Below, piece after piece: positions 5,605-12,481 of a stretch of 31,307 nt of DNA. Numbering within the stretch: the first letter of the stretch is position 1; each line of letters begins with the position of its first letter. The notes beneath the pieces are model-generated. The model searched no databases. It worked only from the letters and a program-made list of their open reading frames with translations, and was not told the origin of the DNA. Position numbers and translations under genes: made by a program. Location: positions 1-31,307 of the IMG/VR virus record IMGVR_UViG_3300031226_000006; one strand, written 5' to 3'. The DNA comes from a virus.

Positions 5605-8036
5605 TATGCCCTCAACCTGAGACGGAGCGGTGCCACGGCGGCGGGAACGGCCGACGGAATACCTTGGTCTGTGATCATTTCTATTGTGAATTCTGGCCAG
5701 GTACTTTGGCTTTCGCCGGAAATACTCGACGAAAGAAGGGCGCTGAAACCTGCCCCGATCCAGGCCGGACTGGAGCCAAGACTTAACCCGGAATCTCCTA
5801 CCTGCGACCCCGTGACACTACCTCCCGCAAGAATGACACGCTCGCCAAGCTGCTTGACGTTGATGCGAGGATTGTAGGCGACCCAGGCTCCATTGATGAA
5901 GAGAAAGACTTGAAACTGAGCAAGACCTGCTGTCAGCGTTCCAGAGATCGCGCCTGTATAAATCTTGGTTACATTGATCTTAAGCGATTGGATAAACCCG
6001 ACCATCGGAGTCAGGGACCCCGCATTAGCAAGCGCGCCAGCTTCAGAAAGGCGGATTCCAGCCGATGCGGCGGTAGGGCACGCTCTGTACTGCCTCTTTG
6101 TGTACGAGTCTAATGGCCTATTCCATGCCGCTGGCTGCGACAAATCTATGATGTGATCGTTGCCCGTACAATTCTCAAACCGAACGGATCTAGCTGCTGG
6201 CACCCTCAGAGTTAATTTGACGGCAATTGGAGCAACCGGCAGCGGATCGGTGCTGTCAGTCTGAATGTACATATTGCATGTACCCCATTGAAGTGTACGA
6301 GATACAGACGTCAGGTCATAGTTTGTGCTAGCGTGGAAGACGGTGATGGTTGTCGCGTTCGTATACCCTGTTATATGCGAATAGCAGCTTCCGGGATGAG
6401 ATGATTGGACCGTTCCAGAGCCTCCGCTGGTAGCGATAGCCGATCCTCCGACCGTGGCTGAGACAGAAAATGTATTTGTCGTCAGGTTGGCGGCAACGAC
6501 ATAGTACGTAACACCCGTGGAAATGCCGCTCGGCAAGGTACCCGATCCGGCCTGGAATCGAACAGGCTCATTGAGGGGCTTGCCGTGGTTGTTTTGAGTA
6601 ACAACCCCCGGAGACGCGTTGGAAATTGTGCAGTTGTCATATCCAGAGATAGCCTCAAAACCGGGAATAAAGATCGTTTTCCCGACATCGCCTGGCGAGA
6701 AAATTCCAGATCCAGCCGTTATGATCTTCGATCCATTCACCGTGGATATTGTAGTTGTGACCGTTTGATTATCGGCCGCAGGCCATCTGTCGGATGTGAC
6801 GGACAGCGACTTGAAATACCCGAATGATCCAAACTGCCCCATAAAAAAGATGACATTCCGGCCTAGAGCGTCGGGCATTAAGGTGCGTGTAGCGTTATCG
6901 CCCAGCCACATCGGAATCGTTATGATGCTTCCAGTTTTGGTGGCGCATCCGCCGAGGCCAAGATCGCTGGCAAGATTATCGCTCGGCCCGCCTTCGGTCA
7001 GACCCCCGGTTATGGCGCTGGTGAAGGAAGTGTTCTTCGCAACAAATGTATTGGCTCTGCCGTATGAAGTCGGGCCGACATAGCAAGTCCCTATAGCACA
7101 GCCATCAAGAACAGTATTGAGAACGGTTCCATTCAGGATTTCGGTGACGGTGGTACCCGTCATCTGAAGCAAATTGGTGCTAGAACTCTGGCAGTGCCAA
7201 ACCCGATACGTTCCGCCTTGAAGATCGACCAAGCCAATACACTTGTCGTGTTCAACACTTCCCGCAGTCGAGGTATGATTAATCGCTCGGAAAACACGGC
7301 TGACAGTCGGATAAAGCGGGAAATTTACGATCGAGCCTCCGGTTATCTGGAAGACTTCCCGATTGGTATTAAGGAGATTGTTATGACTAAAAGATCCGTC
7401 AACGATGTTTGTCATTCCACCCCATGCGGAATTTAGGCCCACCAACGTCGCGGGGCCTCCACCGTCTGTTTCGAAAGCAGTACCGCGGCTCATCTCGGGC
7501 CATTCCGAACTATAATAGTTCGTTAATGGCGTACTGAAATGAACTGTATTTCCAACGATGCTAGTGATTTGTACATGATCAATAAAATGCCAATTCGGAG
7601 GGAATCCGTAGCCAGATTGGAAGCCGCTTTGAATAGGCCAGCCAGCGACAATACACCACTGCCCAACCGTGAAGCGTGAGATATGTCCTGCAGAAGCAGA
7701 GGCGGCGGTTAACGTGACGCTAGTCGCCCCAACATTCGCAGTTTGGATTCTGGCGTTTTTGCCGGCGCCTTGATCAATGCCGATTTGAGCAATGTGTCTC
7801 GTTTGGAAATTTGGCACATTGTTGAACGTCGCACCTGTGGCGGTCAGGTTCAAATCCTTCATTCCGTCAATCCAGAAGAAGAAGTTGGTGCCGCCGTAGT
7901 ACGTTCCGGCCGGGACGGTCAGGTTTACATCCTGCCCTGCGCCGTCCGTTTGAAGGCTTTGGAGAGCCGTCTGGATACTAACGACGCCAGTGTTGTCGGC
8001 GCCGTAGTCCGTTACCAGGTTTTTGGTAATTGCCAT
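5604..8036 (-). CDS. tail spike protein, 810 aa, pectate-lyase-like beta-helix
   Basis: The N-terminus MAITKNLVTDYGADNTG...QTALQSL...VPAGTYY has the signature of the pectate-lyase-3-type opening of parallel beta-helix tailspikes: 'DYGA..DG..D....A......G..v.vPaGtY'. Residues about 30-400 carry the repeated short strands expected of the helix. At about residues 478-545 there is an inserted module (SGTLPSGISTGVTYYVVAANLTTNTFSVSATVGG) that recurs in many phage structural proteins. The end carries VPAAVAPLRLRLRA, nearly identical to the 927-residue neighbour. The start is in a TGATG overlap. Likely role: host recognition, possibly polysaccharide degradation. It is unusually long for a simple spike, so several domains are fused. 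Confidence 0.85.
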   Translation of the reverse strand: MAITKNLVTDYGADNTGVVSIQTALQSLQTDGAGQDVNLTVPAGTYYGGTNFFFWIDGMKDLNLTATGATFNNVPNFQTRHIAQIGIDQGAGKNARIQTANVGATSVTLTAASASAGHISRFTVGQWCIVAGWPIQSGFQSGYGFPPNWHFIDHVQITSIVGNTVHFSTPLTNYYSSEWPEMSRGTAFETDGGGPATLVGLNSAWGGMTNIVDGSFSHNNLLNTNREVFQITGGSIVNFPLYPTVSRVFRAINHTSTAGSVEHDKCIGLVDLQGGTYRVWHCQSSSTNLLQMTGTTVTEILNGTVLNTVLDGCAIGTCYVGPTSYGRANTFVAKNTSFTSAITGGLTEGGPSDNLASDLGLGGCATKTGSIITIPMWLGDNATRTLMPDALGRNVIFFMGQFGSFGYFKSLSVTSDRWPAADNQTVTTTISTVNGSKIITAGSGIFSPGDVGKTIFIPGFEAISGYDNCTISNASPGVVTQNNHGKPLNEPVRFQAGSGTLPSGISTGVTYYVVAANLTTNTFSVSATVGGSAIATSGGSGTVQSSHPGSCYSHITGYTNATTITVFHASTNYDLTSVSRTLQWGTCNMYIQTDSTDPLPVAPIAVKLTLRVPAARSVRFENCTGNDHIIDLSQPAAWNRPLDSYTKRQYRACPTAASAGIRLSEAGALANAGSLTPMVGFIQSLKINVTKIYTGAISGTLTAGLAQFQVFLFINGAWVAYNPRINVKQLGERVILAGGSVTGSQVGDSGLSLGSSPAWIGAGFSALLSSSISGESQSTWPEFTIEMITDQGIPSAVPAAVAPLRLRLRA

Positions 8037-8872
8037 CAGCCACCAATGACGCCGATGACGCCCCCACCACCGCCGGAAGGACCGCTAATTGTGATGCCGG
8101 TGTTCTTCCCGAGATCGAATGAATTCGTTGCGGTGATCGATCCTGCCCCAGATTTGGTAACGCCTTGGAAGGCCGCCCAATCGGCTGTTGAAGCAGACCC
8201 AACTGAAACGGTATTGATGTTTGCAATAGTGGAAGACATAAGCCCCGAAGGTGCGCTAGACGTTCCCGTTATCGTCAATGCGCCGGTAATAGTCGTAGTC
8301 GCAAGTTGAGGCGGAACAAGTGTGTTGCCGCTATTGATTGTCACAGAGCTAAAAGTATTTGAGCCACCCAATGAAAATGGCGCCCGCGAACTGTTGGAAT
8401 TTATAGTGAGGCTGCCAAAGGTTTGACCACCTCCGTTAAAAGTTCGACCGACAGACGCGTTGCCAGTGAAGACAAGGGCTGCATTCTGAAAAGTCGGAAT
8501 GAGGTTTGTGACAGTTCCGACATCAAAAATAGCTGCGGCTGTGGTATTCGTAAATGTCCACGTTCCGCTGCCCATGTCGATCGTTCGGGTACCCGTGCCA
8601 GAGAATGAAACACCGGGCGCTCCTGAGGTCGTGACGTTGTTGTCATTGGTGCCAAAGTCTAGAGTCCCAGTAAATGCACCAGCCGTAATTGATATCACGG
8701 TGACGGTCGTATTGACGGTTACCGTTCCCCCGCCAGACGCAGCATCGAACGTAACAACATCGCCAGAACCTGGCACGGATTGACCGCCCGCGGCCCCAGT
8801 TGTTAACGCCCAATGCGTCGTATCTGACGCGTCCCACGTTCCCGTGCCGCCTACCCAAAAACGGTTCGCCAT
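8036..8872 (-). CDS. beta-rich tail/adhesin protein, 278 aa
   Basis: The product starts MANRFWVGGTGTWDASDTTHWA and continues with VPGSGDVVTFDAASGGGTVTV. This opening is characteristic of phage tail-associated and autotransporter-like beta-helical proteins ('WVGG.GTW......WS......P...D.V.FD'). The remainder is almost entirely short Ser/Thr/Asn/Gly-rich strands at regular spacing (LTINS, VTINSG, LTITGTS), consistent with a right-handed beta-solenoid. It ends in a Gly-rich stretch. An AAGGTG SD lies in the end of the preceding gene, with a 3-base gap. Probable role: surface-exposed tail component. No enzymatic residues are visible. Confidence 0.75.
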   Translation of the reverse strand: MANRFWVGGTGTWDASDTTHWALTTGAAGGQSVPGSGDVVTFDAASGGGTVTVNTTVTVISITAGAFTGTLDFGTNDNNVTTSGAPGVSFSGTGTRTIDMGSGTWTFTNTTAAAIFDVGTVTNLIPTFQNAALVFTGNASVGRTFNGGGQTFGSLTINSNSSRAPFSLGGSNTFSSVTINSGNTLVPPQLATTTITGALTITGTSSAPSGLMSSTIANINTVSVGSASTADWAAFQGVTKSGAGSITATNSFDLGKNTGITISGPSGGGGGVIGVIGG

Positions 8873-8875
8873 GTC

Positions 8876-9946
8876 TTACACCTTGCTCTTGAAGCCGATG
8901 AGGGTGACAGTGACGGTCGTTGCAGCAGCCGACGGATCAGCGCAAACGGCAGTCGCCGCGCTGAACGGAAGCGGGACAGGAAGATTGCAGATCGCGCCGC
9001 TGACATTTGCCGGAACAGGGAACGTTGCCTTTACACTCCCGGCCGCTCCATCTCGAAGATCCACCGTGACGGCGGTTGCCGAGCTGTTCGAGAAGATTGC
9101 GCTGGTGATGTAGTTCTTGACGCCGGCTCCTGCGGAGGCGATCACCGAGGTTGACGATCCGTCCGTGATCGCCGCAACGCCGGAAACGATGTCTTCCAGG
9201 TTACAATGCGGGCGGACGATCTGAGCACCATCGATGCCGGCGAAACTATCCGTCACATCCGCGTCAGCAACTAGTGTGCGCCCCGCAAGGCTGGTTGTTG
9301 CTTTGTGGCCTCCCTTGACCGGCGCGGTTGAGTCCGCGGCGTCATGGGCAATAGGACCAGCGGCTTTTAGCGTAGCCGCAATTAGCGTCGTGACGTTCTG
9401 TGCGATACGCTGTAGGCGACCATTGAGACCAGATGATGCCGTGTCGCTGGCCGGCGCCGTTTCAGTAAGACCACCAAGCCGGGTGGCATTCGTTCCATCG
9501 GTCGGCGTGTCTACCAATTGGTAGCCGTCAGTCATCGCCCCGGCTGTCGTCCTGTTGGGCGCGAGCTGCGCGGTATCGATAGACATCCGCTGGGTTCTCG
9601 TTCCGCTCGTTCCGATGCCAAGATCCCATGCCGTCGAGCCGATCGCAGTAACCAAGCTCTGCACACTGGCGCTGATCTGCTTGAACACCTGCATGAAGGT
9701 GACGGAGGTCGCGTCGGTCGCTGTGCTCTTGGCATCCGTTGCGGCGCCGTGAAGTGTGATCAGTGAGGTAACCCGCTGAGCAATCCGCTGCAGTCGACCA
9801 TTCAGACCAGATGAAGCAGTATCTGATGCCGGCGCTGTTTCAATAACTGATCCGATGACCGTGTTGGTTTTGGAGAGCGTCGGGACCGTACCCGTTCCTG
9901 TAGTTGGGACACCAGCTACGATATCGACGTCTGTAATTTCAGCCAT
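8876..9946 (-). CDS. tail fibre-like virion protein with an internal 28-residue repeat, 356 aa
   Basis: The N-terminal two-thirds is Thr/Ala/Ser-rich with predicted coiled or fibrous character. It holds two nearly identical 28-residue segments beginning ETAPASDTASSGLNGRLQRI (residues 36-63 and 162-189). The C-terminal about 110 residues (from IVSGVAAITDGSSTSV on) form a beta-rich module with paired strands and 'AVTVDLRDGAAGSVKATFPVP'. That module is familiar from phage minor structural proteins. An AAGGG seven bases before the ATG supports the start. It lies just downstream of the 46-residue gene. Function is inferred: a trimeric fibre or baseplate-like element. Confidence 0.75.
   Translation of the reverse strand: MAEITDVDIVAGVPTTGTGTVPTLSKTNTVIGSVIETAPASDTASSGLNGRLQRIAQRVTSLITLHGAATDAKSTATDATSVTFMQVFKQISASVQSLVTAIGSTAWDLGIGTSGTRTQRMSIDTAQLAPNRTTAGAMTDGYQLVDTPTDGTNATRLGGLTETAPASDTASSGLNGRLQRIAQNVTTLIAATLKAAGPIAHDAADSTAPVKGGHKATTSLAGRTLVADADVTDSFAGIDGAQIVRPHCNLEDIVSGVAAITDGSSTSVIASAGAGVKNYITSAIFSNSSATAVTVDLRDGAAGSVKATFPVPANVSGAICNLPVPLPFSAATAVCADPSAAATTVTVTLIGFKSKV
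9380..9463 (-). repeat. copy 2 of an 84-bp coding repeat inside the 356-residue fibre gene
   Basis: This segment encodes residues 162-189. It differs from copy 1 only at two residues (QRV to QNV and TSL to TTL). The two copies are separated by 98 residues of unrelated Thr/Ser-rich sequence, so this is not a simple tandem repeat. Confidence 0.85.
9758..9841 (-). repeat. copy 1 of an 84-bp coding repeat inside the 356-residue fibre gene
   Basis: This segment encodes residues 36-63 of the fibre protein. It matches copy 2 at 26 of 28 residues and, by hand alignment, at 61 of 84 bases. Many differences are synonymous, which points to an old duplication held by selection on the protein. Confidence 0.85.
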
Positions 9947-9958
9947 GGTTCAGCCCTT

Positions 9959-10099
9959 TCAGAAGCCAAGGATATGATAAGTTGGGACGTAGCTACCTAC
10001 TGTCCCGGTGATGACTACATCGGACCCGACCAACGCAACGCTGAAGTGCCATGCTGTCCCGACACTCGACGGATATCTAAGAGTGAAGCTTGCTGCCAT
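9959..10099 (-). CDS. 46-aa miniprotein related to the C-terminus of its upstream neighbour
   Basis: The ATG lies two bases after the stop of the 126-residue gene, and the stop lies 12 bases before the next ATG, so the ORF fills the gap exactly. The sequence MAASFTLRYPSSVGTAWHF... ends VGSYVPTYHILGF. The upstream protein ends VGASTPTYYIYGF, so the last ten residues are clearly related. It may be a truncated paralogue or a small virion component. The compact coupling argues that it is translated. Confidence 0.6.
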   Translation of the reverse strand: MAASFTLRYPSSVGTAWHFSVALVGSDVVITGTVGSYVPTYHILGF

Positions 10100-10101
10100 T
10101 T

Positions 10102-10482
10102 TCAGAACCCGTAGATGTAATAGGTTGGAGTAGATGCGCCGACGACGGCGGTCGCCGTGAGCAAGAATGCCTTGTCGATCACCGACCCCGCGCCGTTGTC
10201 AGCTCGGATGGTCACCGGGTAAGAGCCGGCCGCGATCGTGGTGCTGGTAACCCGCAGATCACTGCCCGAGATGTTGAACAGCGTCCCGGGATTGCTCTGG
10301 AATGAATAGGTATAAGTCCCCGTCCCGCCCGTAACCGACAGCGCGCCGATCACTGTGTTGAGTGCGGAGTTCTCGGGAAATGACGATGCTGACAGGCCCA
10401 TCGAAGTGCCGTGTCTTTTCTGACGCTCATCCTGCCAGCGCCAGTAAGTATCCCTGCGCCACTTCGCTATCCGCATTACCAT
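10102..10482 (-). CDS. cadherin/Ig-like domain virion protein, 126 aa
   Basis: After a basic N-terminus (MVMRIAKWRRDTYWRWQDERQKR), residues about 30-110 form a single Ig-like beta sandwich. The pattern FPENSALNTVIGALSVTGGTGTYTYSF...NISGSDLRVTSTTIAAGSYPVTIRADNGAG is that of a cadherin-like or 'putative Ig' repeat found in bacterial and phage surface proteins. An AGGA six bases before the first ATG supports the start. It is the first gene of the adhesin block and lies head to head with the homing endonuclease gene. Likely role: decoration or carbohydrate-binding part of the tail. The basic N-terminus may dock it. Confidence 0.7.
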   Translation of the reverse strand: MVMRIAKWRRDTYWRWQDERQKRHGTSMGLSASSFPENSALNTVIGALSVTGGTGTYTYSFQSNPGTLFNISGSDLRVTSTTIAAGSYPVTIRADNGAGSVIDKAFLLTATAVVGASTPTYYIYGF

Positions 10483-10548
10483 TCGCGTTCCTATTCAAGA
10501 AAAATCCAGTTATTAGTTGGCTTCGGGATTCCGCTTACACTACGAATA

Positions 10549-10557
10549 TGCTATACT
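10549..10557 (+). promoter_or_regulatory. extended -10 promoter for the homing endonuclease gene
   Basis: The sequence TGCTATACT is an extended -10 element (TG-N-TATACT, one mismatch from TATAAT) 24 bases before the endonuclease ATG. There is no convincing -35 hexamer, as is usual for extended -10 promoters. A GAGG at 10572-10575 gives the RBS with six bases of spacing. The call is from sequence inspection only. Confidence 0.45.
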
Positions 10558-10581
10558 TTACGGCTTATTTAGAGGTTACAA

Positions 10582-11094
10582 ATGCTGCCTCATAAACCGC
10601 CGTCCGCCATCAGAGTTGATGGTGAAATTGCCTACATTTTCTTGAGAGAAGGCTGTGAAGCCATCATTGATGCAGCCGATATTCATCTAGTAGCTGGGCG
10701 TCGCTGGCGGCTTCTAACAACAAAGAAACGACACAAGTACGCATGCTCTGGACAAAGTAGAGACGGCACCTTCACAACCTTACATCGATTTTTAGCCCGT
10801 CCATTGGACAATTTGAAGGTTGACCATAGAGACGGCGACGGCCTGAATAACAGGCGCAAAAACATTCGTCCTGCAACTGGGACTCAGAATAACGCGAACT
10901 GTTCTGCATCTCGGAAGAACAAGCTCGGCGTCAAAGGAGTTGCTTTCTTAGACGGACTAGAGAACGGGTTTGTGGCTTCGATAAAAATAAACGGGAAATC
11001 GAAGCACTTAGGCCGCTTCAAAACAGCGGAAGAAGCTTCCGGAGCCTACCTATCAGCGGCTCAAGAAGCTTGGGGCGAATTTGCTAGAAAATGA
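10582..11094 (+). CDS. HNH homing endonuclease with AP2 DNA-binding domain, 170 aa
   Basis: Residues about 65-100 carry the HNH_3-type signature: LHRFLA, then KVDHRDGDGLNNRRKNIRPAT, then QNN. The key residues are His68, Asp81-His82, Asn89/Asn90 and Asn94. Residues about 113-160 (KLGVKGVAF...KHLGRFKTAEEASGAYLSAA) match an AP2-type DNA-binding module, the usual C-terminal partner in free-standing phage HNH endonucleases. The gene lies opposite in direction to the flanking minus-strand genes and looks AT-richer than they do. It has its own likely promoter and RBS. The catalytic residues are intact, so it is probably active. It is a selfish element inserted between the lysis/membrane cluster and the adhesin block. 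Confidence 0.93.
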   Translation: MLPHKPPSAIRVDGEIAYIFLREGCEAIIDAADIHLVAGRRWRLLTTKKRHKYACSGQSRDGTFTTLHRFLARPLDNLKVDHRDGDGLNNRRKNIRPATGTQNNANCSASRKNKLGVKGVAFLDGLENGFVASIKINGKSKHLGRFKTAEEASGAYLSAAQEAWGEFARK

Positions 11095-11118
11095 GCCCGG
11101 CCTGTTTCCAAGCCGGGC
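11095..11118 (-). terminator. rho-independent terminator with GAAA tetraloop, minus strand
   Basis: Read on the minus strand, a 10-bp stem (GCCCGGCTTG pairing with CAGGCCGGGC, one T.G wobble) closes a GAAA tetraloop and is followed by TCATTTTC. That is a credible terminator for the lysis/membrane cluster ending at 11159. It begins directly after the stop codon of the plus-strand endonuclease gene. On the plus strand no T-run follows it, so it is less likely to stop that transcript. Confidence 0.6.
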
Positions 11119-11158
11119 AAGTCGTCTGGGGTAGCGACTCCAATGGAGGGTTTGGAGC

Positions 11159-11308
11159 CTATCTCCGGTCACTGAATGCCCGGCGATTGTATCGATCGGC
11201 GATCTTTGCCATGCCGATCAAGGTCAGAACGTAGGGTATGCCGATGACAATTCCGAAGGCGATCAGGGCAAACCGAGCGATGACTACCAAAACTTCCACG
11301 CCCACCAT
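11159..11308 (-). CDS. small single-pass membrane protein, 49 aa
   Basis: The product MVGVEVLVVIARFALIAFGIVIGIPYVLTLIGMAKIADRYNRR... has one long or two short hydrophobic segments (residues about 3-33) followed by a basic tail, so an inner-membrane location is expected. The start at 11308 was chosen because it overlaps the end of the upstream 141-residue gene by 25 bases. The frame is open upstream to 11428, but that extension is entirely inside the neighbour and is not hydrophobic. The SD is poor, so translation may rely on coupling. It is the last gene before the terminator. Function unknown. Confidence 0.5.
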   Translation of the reverse strand: MVGVEVLVVIARFALIAFGIVIGIPYVLTLIGMAKIADRYNRRAFSDRR

Positions 11309-11709
11309 ACGAGATATGCAGCGCTCGATACCAATGCGCCGATCCACGTCCAGTGGCCAAAAGTCGGTTGCGATACGGTCCGCAAGATGCAGAGAAAACC
11401 GACGATCCCAAGCATCGTGCCAAACCAATAGATTGCGTTGTGTGGCATCAACAGATCGATATCGCCGCTATGCAGGTAACGTGCCCACCACAGAACGATT
11501 CGGGTTAAAAAGACAGCAAACGCTACCGCTAGCATTCCGAGCGCCATCTGAACGCTCAGCGGCAAACTGAAATTGAAAAGTAACTGCGTCCAAGGAATGC
11601 CGCGCTGCACCCTGATGACGGCGATATGGAACACCATGAAGGCCGTCAGCCAACCCGCCAGGATTGCCCAAACGCCATTACTTCCTTCCAGCAGATCGCC
11701 AAATGTCAT
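11284..11709 (-). CDS. four-helix membrane protein of the lysis region, 141 aa
   Basis: Hydrophobic segments can be seen at about residues 13-33, 48-70, 92-110 and 120-140, separated by short charged or polar loops (RVQRGIPW, WWARYLHSGDIDLL, TVSQPTFGHW). The start overlaps the previous stop in ATGA form. No family is recognised. Its position a few genes after the spanins suggests an accessory lysis or superinfection-exclusion membrane protein, but the sequence does not decide this. Confidence 0.65.
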   Translation of the reverse strand: MTFGDLLEGSNGVWAILAGWLTAFMVFHIAVIRVQRGIPWTQLLFNFSLPLSVQMALGMLAVAFAVFLTRIVLWWARYLHSGDIDLLMPHNAIYWFGTMLGIVGFLCILRTVSQPTFGHWTWIGALVSSAAYLVWWAWKFW

Positions 11710-11906
11710 TGACGAATACTGCGGTGTAATCGCGATAGCTGATCTCGATTGTACATGTCTGCCATCATCGCCGCGAATGGATCTCGGGAACGCTGATACC
11801 CCCTGAAGTGCTCGCTCAATTCGTCCGCCTTCTGGCTAATTCGCTGCGACAGTTCGCGAGCGACAGTCGTCTCCGGTTCCGGTTCTCGGCGTTTGAAAAT
11901 GGCCAT
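11706..11906 (-). CDS. small charged hypothetical protein, 66 aa
   Basis: The start at 11906 was chosen for a GGAG six bases upstream. The ATG at 11927, overlapping the previous stop, is the alternative and adds MILLERI. The product MAIFKRREPEPETTVARELSQRISQKADELSEHFRGYQRSRD... is soluble, highly charged and mostly helical with heptad-like spacing, so it may oligomerise or bind a partner. It lies between two genes for membrane proteins. No known family. Confidence 0.6.
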   Translation of the reverse strand: MAIFKRREPEPETTVARELSQRISQKADELSEHFRGYQRSRDPFAAMMADMYNRDQLSRLHRSIRQ

Positions 11907-11923
11907 GATCCGCTCCAGCAATA

Positions 11924-12127
11924 TCATTGTTGGGATCTACCCATAAAAACGTTGCCTAACGTCGCCAAGGTGTTTTCCGTCTTCACCATGGCATCGATCA
12001 TATCGCGAGAAACCGTCTTGTGTTCCTTGCGCTCCTCGCGCCGTTCAGTGCGCTCCAGCCACCACATCACAGCAAAAATAAGGGCCGGACCGGCAGTAGC
12101 GATCTCTTTTAGCCATTCGGGTATCAT
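11924..12127 (-). CDS. single-pass membrane protein with charged cytoplasmic tail, 67 aa
   Basis: The product MIPEWLKEIATAGPALIFAVMWWLERTERREERKEHK... has one membrane helix (about residues 10-24) followed by a strongly charged helical tail. This layout is found in small one-helix holin-like or holin-accessory proteins of phages. An AGGAG lies ten bases upstream. It follows the spanin genes in the lysis cassette, which fits a role in membrane disruption or its control. The main two-helix holin candidate lies four genes upstream of the 66-aa protein, so this would be a second holin-like protein. Confidence 0.65.
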   Translation of the reverse strand: MIPEWLKEIATAGPALIFAVMWWLERTERREERKEHKTVSRDMIDAMVKTENTLATLGNVFMGRSQQ

Positions 12128-12130
12128 CTA

Positions 12131-12247
12131 TTTCATACTCCTAGGGGGCCGCCGTCCGCTAGGATCGTCCCAGCCATTGATATGGTTTACGCCATACTGG
12201 TGGTTAGGCTCGGCCTGTAAGCTCGCAACTTCAGGTCGGGCCGCCTG
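12131..12247 (-). other. 39-codon in-frame open stretch after the o-spanin stop, without a start codon
   Basis: Directly after the o-spanin TAA the same frame stays open for 39 codons and ends at TAG 12128-12130, immediately before the next gene's ATG. The would-be peptide has a protein-like composition (EVASLQAEPNHQYGVNHINGW) but contains no ATG, GTG or TTG except an ATG two codons from the end. It could be a decayed extension of the o-spanin, a readthrough product, or chance. Confidence 0.25.
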
Positions 12248-12481
12248 TTACTTCTTAGCACCCCAATCGGTGCAAATTTTCTCTCCCACTGCGTTGTGCT
12301 CTTTGATCTGAGCGACGGTCTTAGGCGTGTCTTTCGACGACCAGTAGATAGGATCAAACGATTGACACGCCGCTTTGGTTGCAGCGTCCTTAGTCGGGGC
12401 GCTTGAACTTGTCGTCGTGCATGATGCTGTCAGGATCGCGAATATGCTGATCACGAACAGCCTGGCGAGCGGCACGGGCAT
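12248..12481 (-). CDS. Rz1: o-spanin (Rz1-like outer-membrane lipoprotein), 77 aa
   Basis: The start at 12481 gives MPVPLARLFVISIFAILTASC, a short signal peptide with a clear lipobox (LTASC, Cys21), followed by a Thr/Ser/Pro-rich linker. Cleavage before Cys21 and lipidation would place the protein in the outer membrane. The C-terminal part (SFDPIYWSSKDTPKTVAQIKEHNAVG) has the 'I.WS.KDT..T..Q...HN' pattern of o-spanins in phages of Alphaproteobacteria. The gene overlaps the i-spanin gene in another frame, the classic Rz/Rz1 arrangement. The frame is open upstream to 12574, but that part is basic with no signal peptide. The protein pairs with the i-spanin to fuse inner and outer membranes during lysis. 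Confidence 0.88.
   Translation of the reverse strand: MPVPLARLFVISIFAILTASCTTTSSSAPTKDAATKAACQSFDPIYWSSKDTPKTVAQIKEHNAVGEKICTDWGAKK

Noticed and set aside
5257-5877. Plus-strand ORF of 206 codons across the junction of the two spike genes
   Set aside because: It is antisense to the C-terminus of one spike and the N-terminus of the other, is Arg-rich, and has no RBS or neighbours in the same direction.
2821-8036. Possible diversity-generating retroelement, because of repeated C-terminal sequence in tail genes and Bordetella-phage-like neighbours
   Set aside because: No reverse transcriptase ORF is present, and differences between the shared C-terminal segments are at synonymous third positions of all bases rather than adenine-specific.
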